A stretch of DNA of 64,000 bases from NCBI RefSeq assembly GCF_014645835.1, contig NZ_BMMM01000001.1, positions 607,962-671,961 of the forward strand. Reading direction: 5' to 3'. Origin of the DNA: Streptomyces albiflavescens. GTDB lineage: Bacteria; Actinomycetota; Actinomycetes; Streptomycetales; Streptomycetaceae. Both the position numbers and the translations under genes were made by a program. The notes below the pieces were generated by a model. The model was not told where the DNA came from. It did not search any database and was given only the letters and a program-made list of their open reading frames with translations. Positions 1 to 5,942 of the stretch are shown piece by piece; position 1 is the first letter of the stretch, and every line of letters begins with the position of its first letter.

Positions 1-99
1 GGCGGCCAGCGCCCAGGCGGTTATCGACGCGTCGATCGATGCCGTGTGCTCGCTCTTCTCGCTTGTGGCGCGCGAAACGGGCAGGGTAGAAGTGATCAC
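1..99 (-). CDS. N-terminal end of a probable ECF sigma factor (partial)
   Basis: Only the first 33 codons lie in the window; the gene runs off the left edge. The reading is open from a GTG at 99 to base 1 and contains ITAWALAA, which in actinomycete ECF sigma factors opens region 2 (usual form ITxWALAARDGD). A GAAGGA ribosome site sits 8 bases before the GTG. An in-frame ATG at 120 is a weaker start because nothing like a ribosome site precedes it. If correct, the product directs RNA polymerase to a stress regulon. The call rests on a very short match, so the family is likely but not certain. Confidence 0.45.
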   Translation of the reverse strand, partial: MITSTLPVSRATSEKSEHTASIDASITAWALAA

Positions 100-193
100 C
101 AGGTGTCCTTCTCGGGTCATCCGTGATCCGGACCGGCGCGAGAGCGCGGTGGTCCGGTGCGAGGTACGGCCGTACGGGGAGGTACGGCCGATG

Positions 194-219
194 CCCGAAG
201 CGCGCCCAGGCGCTTCGGG
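194..219 (-). terminator. Rho-independent-like hairpin
   Basis: Perfect 9-bp inverted repeat CCCGAAGCG / CGCTTCGGG with an 8-base loop, 13 bases past the stop of the minus-strand membrane gene. It also separates that gene from the downstream sigma-factor gene. There is no T tract, which is usual in streptomycetes. Confidence 0.6.
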
Positions 220-231
220 GAACCGGCTGTC

Positions 232-945
232 TCAGGCGACAGCGGTCCCCACGGGCGGACCCCGAGAAGTGATCGCGTGAACGAGGAGAAGGCGCTGCGG
301 CGCGCGGTCCGAGGAGCCGCGGCGCGCGCGGAGACGCGGACGGTGCGGTGGCGTGGGCAGCGCGAGCAGCAGCCGCAGTGGCGCGGCGAGCCGGCCGGCC
401 AGGGCCCGCAGGATGCGGAAGGCGGCGCGCTCGCCGTACGCGAGCCAGAGGCCGCACAGCAACGCGGCGAGCAAGTGGGCGGCGAGCATGCCGGACGAGG
501 ACATGCCGCCGGCATCGGATCCCGGGTAAGCCATACCGTCCGAGCCCATGCGGCCCATGTGCGCCATATCCATGGAGTCCATGCGCATGGAGCCGATGTC
601 ATGTCCTGGGGAGCCCATGTCGTGCCCCATGGAGCCCGTCGACAGGACACCCATGTCCATCGAGCCCGAGCTCGAACTCGCCGACTGCGCCAGCGAGAAC
701 GCCGAGTGGAGCGCCCCCTGGGCGACCACCACCACGGACACGATCAGCGGAAGCCCGCGCTCGCGGCCGGCCAGGCACCAGCCCACGCCGCACGCGGCCA
801 GAGCTCCACCGGCCAACGCCCACCAGGCCACGGAAGAGTCGGACATCATCACGTGCCCGAGGGCGGCAAGCAGCACACAGACGGCCGCGAACATCGCGGC
901 TCGTACCGTGCGACAACACCACCCAGCAGTCATGACGTCGCTCAT
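232..945 (-). CDS. Met/His/Ser-rich integral membrane protein
   Basis: About 237 residues. Two N-terminal membrane segments (about residues 13-32 and 37-58) and a third near 63-85 are followed by a loop of about 60 residues packed with Met, Ser, Gly, Asp and His (repeats such as GSMDMG, GSMGHDMG, MDSMDMAHMG). Another hydrophobic stretch (about 150-170) and a basic tail follow. Met/His-rich loops of this kind bind Cu(I) or other soft metals in copper proteins, so a role in metal handling is plausible but is inference. The ATG at 945 has AAGG directly against it. The in-frame ATG at 933 has AAGGA 11 bases upstream and could be the true start. I do not recognise a named family. Confidence 0.7.
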   Translation of the reverse strand: MSDVMTAGWCCRTVRAAMFAAVCVLLAALGHVMMSDSSVAWWALAGGALAACGVGWCLAGRERGLPLIVSVVVVAQGALHSAFSLAQSASSSSGSMDMGVLSTGSMGHDMGSPGHDIGSMRMDSMDMAHMGRMGSDGMAYPGSDAGGMSSSGMLAAHLLAALLCGLWLAYGERAAFRILRALAGRLAAPLRLLLALPTPPHRPRLRARRGSSDRAPQRLLLVHAITSRGPPVGTAVA

Positions 946-1165
946 CCTTGCATCCGAGGTTCGGTCGCCATGAGTGGGTACGGAAAACCGCCGGGCGTCC
1001 CGTCAAGCACGAACCCGTGATCCACATCACTGAACAGGGCTGGAACTCAGGGCGATTTCCGCGCGGTGAGCTGCACACAGAAACCTACGGGCCGTCAGAG
1101 AGTGTCGGCAATGTCGTCTCACATGCAGATCCGGACATCGCCGTTGCCGACCGCGCGGAGCCCAC

Positions 1166-1945
1166 ATGAGCACCGTCGAACGACTCATCGTCATCGTCCT
1201 CTTCGAGGGCGTCGACCTGCTCGACGTCACCAGACCACCGGAAGTGTTCTCCCTCGTGCGGCGAGAGACGCATGACGCGACGGGCTATCACGTCGTCCTC
1301 GCCGCAGAGACCTTGGACCCCGTCACCACCTCCGCGGGGGTACGTGTCCTCCCCGACATCACCTTCTACGAGGCGTCCACGAGAAGCATCGACACCCTGC
1401 TGGTGCCCGGCTCGGTCGAAGTCGACGGCCATCGCCGTGTACACGCCCTCACCGACCCCGCAGTGGTCGGTCGGGTGAAGACCCTCGCCGACAGGACACG
1501 ACGAGTCACATCCGTGTGCGTCGGAGCCCACATCCTCGCCGCCGCAGGACTGCTCGACGGCAAACGCGCCACCACTCACTGGTCGACCGCCCAACAGCTT
1601 GCCGCCGAGCACCCACTGGTCGAAGATCTCCGCCACTACGTCATGCGGAACCTCGGCGGAAAACTCAGCGTCGCGGACCTCGCCGGCCACGCCCACGTCA
1701 GCGAGCGACAACTCACCCGGATCTTCAGAACCGAACTCGGCACGACTCCGAGTTCCTACATCGAATCAGCCCGCGTGGAAATGGCGCGCAACCAACTCGA
1801 ATCCACTGAGGCCACGCTGGAACGCATCGCGTCCACCTGCGGGTTCGGCACGCCCGACACCCTCATCCGAGCGTTCCGCCGGAAACTCAACACGACGCCG
1901 ACGGAATATCGACGTCGATTCCGCGCCGGTCCCAGCTGTGGGTGA
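1166..1945 (+). CDS. GlxA-family AraC-type transcriptional regulator, internally shortened
   Basis: GlxA proteins join a DJ-1/PfpI (class I glutamine amidotransferase-like) domain to a C-terminal AraC/XylS DNA-binding domain. Residues 6-150 give the DJ-1 part, including the nucleophile-elbow region SVCVGAHILAAAGLLDG (Cys118) and RATTHWSTAQQLAAEHP. Residues 154-252 give two helix-turn-helix motifs (VSERQLTRIF and the C-terminal CGFGTPDTLIRAFRRKLNTT). The protein is 259 residues against a usual length of about 320. The approximately 60 residues that normally follow AAEHP (the VAD/SAGVTAGIDLAL segment and linker) are missing, with the frame kept. DNA binding should survive; ligand sensing or dimer formation may not. 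It is divergent from the Met-rich membrane gene. No clear Shine-Dalgarno site precedes the ATG. Confidence 0.85.
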   Translation: MSTVERLIVIVLFEGVDLLDVTRPPEVFSLVRRETHDATGYHVVLAAETLDPVTTSAGVRVLPDITFYEASTRSIDTLLVPGSVEVDGHRRVHALTDPAVVGRVKTLADRTRRVTSVCVGAHILAAAGLLDGKRATTHWSTAQQLAAEHPLVEDLRHYVMRNLGGKLSVADLAGHAHVSERQLTRIFRTELGTTPSSYIESARVEMARNQLESTEATLERIASTCGFGTPDTLIRAFRRKLNTTPTEYRRRFRAGPSCG

Positions 1946-2055
1946 CGAGGCACGAGGCCGACACGAGGAGCGCTGCGCAATCGACCCGAGCAGCGCTTCG
2001 TGGTCACGTCGGTAGAAGGGGAGTGCGCTGAAATGCTTCCGTTGGGGCCGACGGT

Positions 2056-2093
2056 GAGGGCCGCCACCTGAACACGTGCAGGTGGCGGCCCTC
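2056..2093. terminator. Bidirectional terminator hairpin
   Basis: Perfect 15-bp inverted repeat, left arm GAGGGCCGCCACCTG (2056-2070) and right arm at 2079-2093, with an 8-base loop. It lies between the convergent stops at 1945 (+) and 2116 (-), so it can end transcription from both sides. Confidence 0.85.
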
Positions 2094-2115
2094 AGTGTGC
2101 TCCGTTGTATCCACT

Positions 2116-2460
2116 TCAGCCCACGACGATCACTACGAAGGAACCGTTGTTGTAGCCGTAGCCATTGCCATAGCCGTAGCCATTGCCGTAGCCGTAGTAG
2201 CCATTGCCGTAGCCGTAGTAGCCATTGCCGTAGCCGTAGTAGCCATTGCCATAGCCATAGCCGCGGTAGCAGTTGTTCCACCAGCCGCCGTAACCGTATC
2301 CACAGTTTCGGTGAGAATCGTAGGAAACCTGGGTCGGGTAGGAAACCTGGGTCGGGACGGCTGCCGAGGCCGTACCCGCCGCGCCGATCGCGGTACCGCC
2401 GGCCATGAGAACGCCGACGGCGGACACTGCGACGAGACGCCTCGCGCGTTGTGCATTCAT
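2116..2460 (-). CDS. Secreted Gly/Tyr/Asn-repeat small protein
   Basis: 114 residues. The start is the ATG at 2460, preceded by a strong GGAAGGAAGG site; longer upstream reading lacks coding character. A Sec signal peptide is clear: basic MNAQRARR, a hydrophobic core, and an ASA cleavage site near residue 33. The mature part has PTQVSY repeated twice, then two Cys (in RNCGYGYGG and NNCYRGYG) and about seven units of GYGNGYY or GYGNGYG, ending FVVIVVG. Glycine/tyrosine-rich repeats of this kind occur in self-associating or wall-associated proteins, so surface assembly is possible, but no function can be assigned. The repeats are 21-bp tandem copies at DNA level and should vary in number between strains. 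Confidence 0.8.
   Translation of the reverse strand: MNAQRARRLVAVSAVGVLMAGGTAIGAAGTASAAVPTQVSYPTQVSYDSHRNCGYGYGGWWNNCYRGYGYGNGYYGYGNGYYGYGNGYYGYGNGYGYGNGYGYNNGSFVVIVVG
2161..2259. repeat. 21-bp tandem repeat inside the Gly/Tyr protein gene
   Basis: Three exact copies of GCCATTGCCGTAGCCGTAGT plus a final A (2179-2199, 2200-2220, 2221-2241) are flanked by 18-bp variants at 2161-2178 and 2242-2259. Read on the minus strand each unit gives seven residues of the GYGNGYY type. Confidence 0.9.
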
Positions 2461-2586
2461 GGACTTACCTTCCTTCCACCCCCACGTGCGGTTTTCGAGG
2501 CACGAGACGGATGGCCGCGGCCGCGGGGCACAAGCCCCGGCGCGGTCTTGGGATTGCCGCCCGAGTACACATGCAAGGTTGTCGGT

Positions 2587-2603
2587 TCCCTGATGATCAG
2601 GGA
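2587..2603. promoter_or_regulatory. 17-bp palindrome upstream of the Gly/Tyr gene
   Basis: TCCCTGA-TGA-TCAGGGA, a perfect 7-bp inverted repeat with a 3-base centre, about 130 bases before the ATG at 2460. The rest of the stretch 2461-2996 holds no convincing gene. It contains three direct copies of GTCATGGC at 2779, 2801 and 2821, and the operator-like site at 2945. Binding function is inferred from symmetry only. Confidence 0.35.
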
Positions 2604-2944
2604 CTGCGCCGGCGGTGGGCGTACCCGGCATTGCGGCTCTCACGAATAGATGGTAGTCGCCCATCGACCGCACAGCATCCTGGACGAAACGAGGTACGGG
2701 CTGCGCTACTACGGCATCCGCGCCCAGACCACGGCCGGGGCACACCGCCACCTGCCAGAACGTGCCGGGAACCCTACAGTCATGGCACGGGCGCCTTGCG
2801 GTCATGGCGTGATCCGAACGGTCATGGCGACAGCCGTACGTTCCTGACGCGCCCTCGCCAGGGCGGACCACGACAGCCACGATCCCGGGGGAGGTGGTTC
2901 CGAGAGTGCTGTAGGGCGAGCGTCACCCGAGACCGTCGGGGCCA

Positions 2945-2961
2945 CCCTACATATCGTAGGG
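2945..2961. promoter_or_regulatory. 17-bp operator-like palindrome, copy 1
   Basis: CCCTACA-TAT-CGTAGGG, with an inner perfect CCCTAC/GTAGGG inverted repeat, 36 bases before the start of the small membrane gene at 2997. It shares arm length, spacing and the following GTTCC with the site at 3739. The shape resembles operators of BlaI/CopY-type winged-helix repressors (TACA/TGTA cores); the regulator itself is not in the window. Confidence 0.5.
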
Positions 2962-2996
2962 TTCCACCATCAGCCTCTTACGGATCGGGGGACCCC

Positions 2997-3338
2997 ATGG
3001 AGGAACGTGACGCCGGACGCACGGGACGCGGACCGCTGTCCGTGCTGGCGCTGCTCGTGCCGAGCCTCGGGATCGCCGCGGTGGGTGTGTACCACCTGTG
3101 CGGGTTCGATCTGCACGCCGTGCACGGGCGTCCGCACCTCGACGACGGACTGACCATGGCGGGCGTGATCATGGCCGTGGTGATGGCGGGCGCGGCCCTG
3201 GGTGACCTCCTCTGGTGGGCGGCCAAGCGCGACCGCCCGGTCGGGGACAACGGTGAGCCCTGCCCGCATCACCCCTTGAGGAGTCCGCGCCCCAGCCGGT
3301 CGGAGTGGCCGCGCACACCCGGAAGCGCGAAGAAGTAG
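2997..3338 (+). CDS. Small two-TM membrane protein
   Basis: 113 residues. The start is the ATG at 2997 because a GGGGGA site lies about 5 bases before it and a regulatory palindrome precedes that; the reading frame upstream is non-coding. Two membrane spans are clear: about residues 14-36 ([20 protein letters not shown]) and 53-76 ([20 protein letters not shown]). The second is methionine-rich. A hydrophilic C-terminus of about 35 residues follows. No family is recognised. Its last 70 bases overlap the opposite-strand Dyp-peroxidase relic, so the C-terminal tail may be newly acquired sequence. Likely regulated by whatever binds the palindrome at 2945-2961. Confidence 0.65.
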   Translation: MEERDAGRTGRGPLSVLALLVPSLGIAAVGVYHLCGFDLHAVHGRPHLDDGLTMAGVIMAVVMAGAALGDLLWWAAKRDRPVGDNGEPCPHHPLRSPRPSRSEWPRTPGSAKK

Positions 3339-3457
3339 CCGCCACCGGTGGGCGTGATGTGGTCGACGAACGGCTCGTCGATCAACCGCTCCTGGGTCGC
3401 CTCGAAGGGGCGGACCACGTCCTGCCGGTAGCAGCAGGAGAGGAAATCAACGCGGCG
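3269..3457 (-). pseudogene. 3' relic of a Dyp-type peroxidase gene
   Basis: The minus-strand frame ending at 3269 encodes [18 protein letters not shown], then [18 protein letters not shown] and ALPGVRG. This is the characteristic C-terminal block of dye-decolorizing heme peroxidases (usual form CYQRDP..QF...QRRL...[19 protein letters not shown]). Only about 62 codons remain of a gene that is normally about 400 codons. Upstream sequence (3458-3655) keeps the frame open but shows no heme-binding His or GxxDG motif. There is no start or ribosome site, so this is a remnant and not a gene. The rest of 3339-3812 holds no other gene apart from the palindrome at 3739. Confidence 0.65.
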
Positions 3458-3738
3458 GATCAATGCCCCTGCATCGGACGGGTAATTCGTCGTAGCGGCC
3501 ACCGCATGCCGTGAGCATTCGACTCGGCCACGCGGCAGCGCGCGCCGGCAAGACCCACTCAAGCGGCTCCGACCTGCGGAAATGCCGACGTGAAGCAGAG
3601 GGGCGGCGGGCACGGAAGTCGACATCGGGCGCGACTTCGCCGCGCGGCAGCGCAACTGACCTGGCCCTTCGGTCAGCTCGCCGGCGCGGCGATTCTTACC
3701 GCCTCCTTACTCCTTGACCTCGCGATAACCCTTCTCTT

Positions 3739-3755
3739 CCCTACAACATGTAGGG
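3739..3755. promoter_or_regulatory. 17-bp operator-like palindrome, copy 2
   Basis: CCCTACA-ACA-TGTAGGG, a perfect 7-bp inverted repeat with a 3-base centre, followed by TTCC as in copy 1 at 2945. It lies 57 bases before the GTG start of the DUF2156 membrane protein. The same operator design upstream of two neighbouring genes suggests common control. Confidence 0.5.
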
Positions 3756-3812
3756 TTCCCCGCCTCTGTCCCCACCGGTTCGCCCGGCCTCTCCCCAAGG
3801 TGATGCTCCACG

Positions 3813-5717
3813 GTGCCCGTACAACAGTCAGCGCTCCTCCCGGAACAGCGGAACCCGAGGTCGCGCCGGGCCGACCCGGCCGGACGACCGGCCGCCGGTA
3901 CGCGGTTGCGGGCGGCCGCGTTCACCGTCTGGTACCTGCGGCTGCTCGCGCTGCTCAACATCGTCGCGGTGCTCTCGCTGCCGTTCCGCCAAGAGGTGCA
4001 CGAGCACAACGGAGGTGGGTTCTTCACCCCGTATCTGGCCACCGCCGGCTTGATCTCGGCGGCGCTGGCCCTGTTCCTCGCTCTGGTGATGCGACGCCGC
4101 AAACGAGCGGCGTGGATCTTCAACCTGCTGATGGCCGGCCCCCTCTTCGCGCTGTACGCCGCGGCGCTCACCCAGGAGCGGTATCAACAGCACGGCTCCA
4201 ACTGGATCTCGGCCCTGCTCACCGGCCTCTTCGTCGCCGCCCTCCTGCTCGGGCGCAAGGAGTTCCACGCCGTCGGGGACCGCTCCAACCCCCGACTGGC
4301 CCTGGCCGTCGGGGCCGGCGGGCTGCTGGTCAGCGCCACCCTCGGCACCCTGCTCGTGAGCGTCACCAACCGCGTGTCCGGGACACCGCTGAGCGACCGG
4401 ATCGCGTACACGTTGTTGCGCGGGGTCAGCGTCGGCCCGCTCGCCGACCGCTTCGACAGCGTGGTCGCGCCCCGCTGGGTGGACATCCTGATCAACGTCC
4501 TGATGGCCGCGACCTTCCTCCTGGTGCTGTACGCGTGCTTCCGCGCGCCTCGCGGTCGCGAACTCCTGGGCGAAAAAGACGAGTCGCGCCTGCGGGAGCT
4601 GCTCGCCAGGCACGGCGAACGGGACTCACTGGGGTACTTCGCACTGCGCCGCGACAAGGCGGTCATGTGGTCCCCGAGCGCCAAGGCAGCCATCGCCTAC
4701 CGGGTCGTCGGCGGCGTGACCCTGGCCTCCGGCGACCCGATCGGCGACCCCGAGGCCTGGCCCGGCGCGATCGAGGAATGGCTCAAGGAGGCGCGCCGAC
4801 ACGCCTGGACGCCCGCGGTGATGGGCGCGAGCGAGGAGGCCGGCACCATCTACGCCCGGCACGGCCTGGACGCCCTGGAACTCGGTGACGAAGCCATCGT
4901 GGACCGGGCCGACTTCACCCTGGAGGGACGCGCGATGCGGGGCGTGCGGCAGGCGCACAACCGGGTGCGCCGGGCCGGTTACACCGTGCGCATCCGGCGG
5001 CACGCGGACCTTCCCGAGGCGGAGATGGCCGCGCTGACCGACAAGGCGGACCACTGGCGTGACGGCGAGACCGAGCGTGGCTTCTCCATGGCGCTCGGGC
5101 GTCTCGGCGACCCGGCCGACGGCCGCTGCGTCATGCTGGAGTGCCACGACAGCCAGGGCGAGCCGCGGGCCGTGCTGAGCTTCGTGCCGTGGGGCGAGCG
5201 GGGGCTGTCGCTGGACCTGATGCGCCGCGACCGCGACTCCGAGAACGGCCTCATGGAGTTCATGGTCATCGAACTGCTGCTGCGCGCCCAGGAGATCGGC
5301 GTCGAGCGCGTATCCCTGAACTTCGCCATGTTCCGGTCCGTCTTCGAACGCGGCACCCGGCTGGGCGCGGGACCCGTACTGCGCCTGTGGTGCTCGGTGC
5401 TGACGTTCCTCTCGCGCTGGTGGCAGCTCGAATCCCTCTACCGGGCCAACGCCAAGTACCGGCCCGTCTGGGAACCGCGTTACATCCTCTTCGAGAAGAG
5501 CAGCGACCTTCCCCGCATCGGCATCGCGGCAGCCCGGGCGGAGGGCTTCCTCGCCCCGCCCGCCCTGCCGCGTGCCGGGTTCAGTGTGCGGCGCCCGGGG
5601 CCTGTGTCGTCGGGTGAGGCACGTCCGGCTCGGCAGCCGTCCGGGCAGCCGCCGGTGTCACCTGCGGTGCCTCCGACCCAGCGTTCTCGTCCTTCATCGC
5701 CTTCGCCTCGCTCTTGA
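3813..5717 (+). CDS. Phosphatidylglycerol lysyltransferase-like DUF2156 membrane protein
   Basis: 634 residues from a GTG with AAGG 12 bases upstream. N-terminal half: about six membrane segments (roughly residues 38-57, 75-93, 100-118, 130-147, 162-185, 225-245), as in the flippase part of MprF and the N-terminus of mycobacterial LysX. C-terminal half (about 260-575): the DUF2156/LPG_synthase_C acyltransferase-like fold, with typical blocks RDKAVMWSPSAKAAIAYRVV, GGVTLASGDPIGDP, HNRVRRAGYT and SLNFAMFRSVFERG. MprF enzymes move lysine from lysyl-tRNA to phosphatidylglycerol and protect against cationic peptides. This protein has no lysyl-tRNA synthetase domain, so its amino-acid donor is open. 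A Pro/Ser-rich tail of about 50 residues after RAEGFL is poorly conserved in character. A palindromic operator precedes it. Confidence 0.9.
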   Translation: MPVQQSALLPEQRNPRSRRADPAGRPAAGTRLRAAAFTVWYLRLLALLNIVAVLSLPFRQEVHEHNGGGFFTPYLATAGLISAALALFLALVMRRRKRAAWIFNLLMAGPLFALYAAALTQERYQQHGSNWISALLTGLFVAALLLGRKEFHAVGDRSNPRLALAVGAGGLLVSATLGTLLVSVTNRVSGTPLSDRIAYTLLRGVSVGPLADRFDSVVAPRWVDILINVLMAATFLLVLYACFRAPRGRELLGEKDESRLRELLARHGERDSLGYFALRRDKAVMWSPSAKAAIAYRVVGGVTLASGDPIGDPEAWPGAIEEWLKEARRHAWTPAVMGASEEAGTIYARHGLDALELGDEAIVDRADFTLEGRAMRGVRQAHNRVRRAGYTVRIRRHADLPEAEMAALTDKADHWRDGETERGFSMALGRLGDPADGRCVMLECHDSQGEPRAVLSFVPWGERGLSLDLMRRDRDSENGLMEFMVIELLLRAQEIGVERVSLNFAMFRSVFERGTRLGAGPVLRLWCSVLTFLSRWWQLESLYRANAKYRPVWEPRYILFEKSSDLPRIGIAAARAEGFLAPPALPRAGFSVRRPGPVSSGEARPARQPSGQPPVSPAVPPTQRSRPSSPSPRS

Positions 5718-5784
5718 GGATGCGCATCGACTTGGCCAGCACCTCGGCGCACGAATCCTCGAAGCCGCCGACCTCTGCCGCCAC
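5581..5784 (-). CDS. Small hypothetical protein, antisense to the tail of the DUF2156 gene
   Basis: 67 residues from a GTG at 5784. The support is a very good ribosome site, GGGAGGA, 7 bases before the start, and a charged helical N-terminal half (GFEDSCAEVLAKSMRILKSE and following AKAMKDENA) unlike random shadow ORFs. The second half is Pro/Ala-rich. It overlaps 137 bases of the C-terminal coding region of the plus-strand gene. No family is recognised. It could be a real small gene or a chance open frame. Confidence 0.35.
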   Translation of the reverse strand: MAAEVGGFEDSCAEVLAKSMRILKSEAKAMKDENAGSEAPQVTPAAARTAAEPDVPHPTTQAPGAAH

Positions 5785-5886
5785 CGCTCCGTCCTCCCGT
5801 CGCGCCGACCCGGCCGTCTCGTACGACCGGCCGTCCTGGCTGAATCGCCCCAGTCCAGGCTGCCGCCGACGGCGTCCCGGGCGTCA

Positions 5887-5909
5887 CTGTCAGTGCCGTG
5901 GTGCACACT
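5887..5909 (+). promoter_or_regulatory. PafBC/RecA-NDp-like promoter of the HEAT-repeat gene
   Basis: CTGTCAGTG, an 8-base spacer and CACACT match the RecA-independent DNA-damage promoter known from mycobacteria (tTGTCRgtg-N8-TAnnnT), except C for T at the first base and C for T at the first base of the -10. It lies 33 bases before the GTG at 5943. A near-identical arrangement occurs at 9172. Confidence 0.5.
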
Positions 5910-5942
5910 CGCGATCAATGCCTTACGCCTGGGGAGGACACC

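Noticed and set aside
2095..2649. Plus-strand frame with a long Val/Ala/Ile repeat
   Set aside because: It is the mirror reading of the 21-bp repeat; the minus-strand reading has a signal peptide and a strong ribosome site.
2650..2847. 65-codon plus-strand frame
   Set aside because: No ribosome site before its ATG and no recognisable sequence; it lies in a stretch better explained as regulatory.
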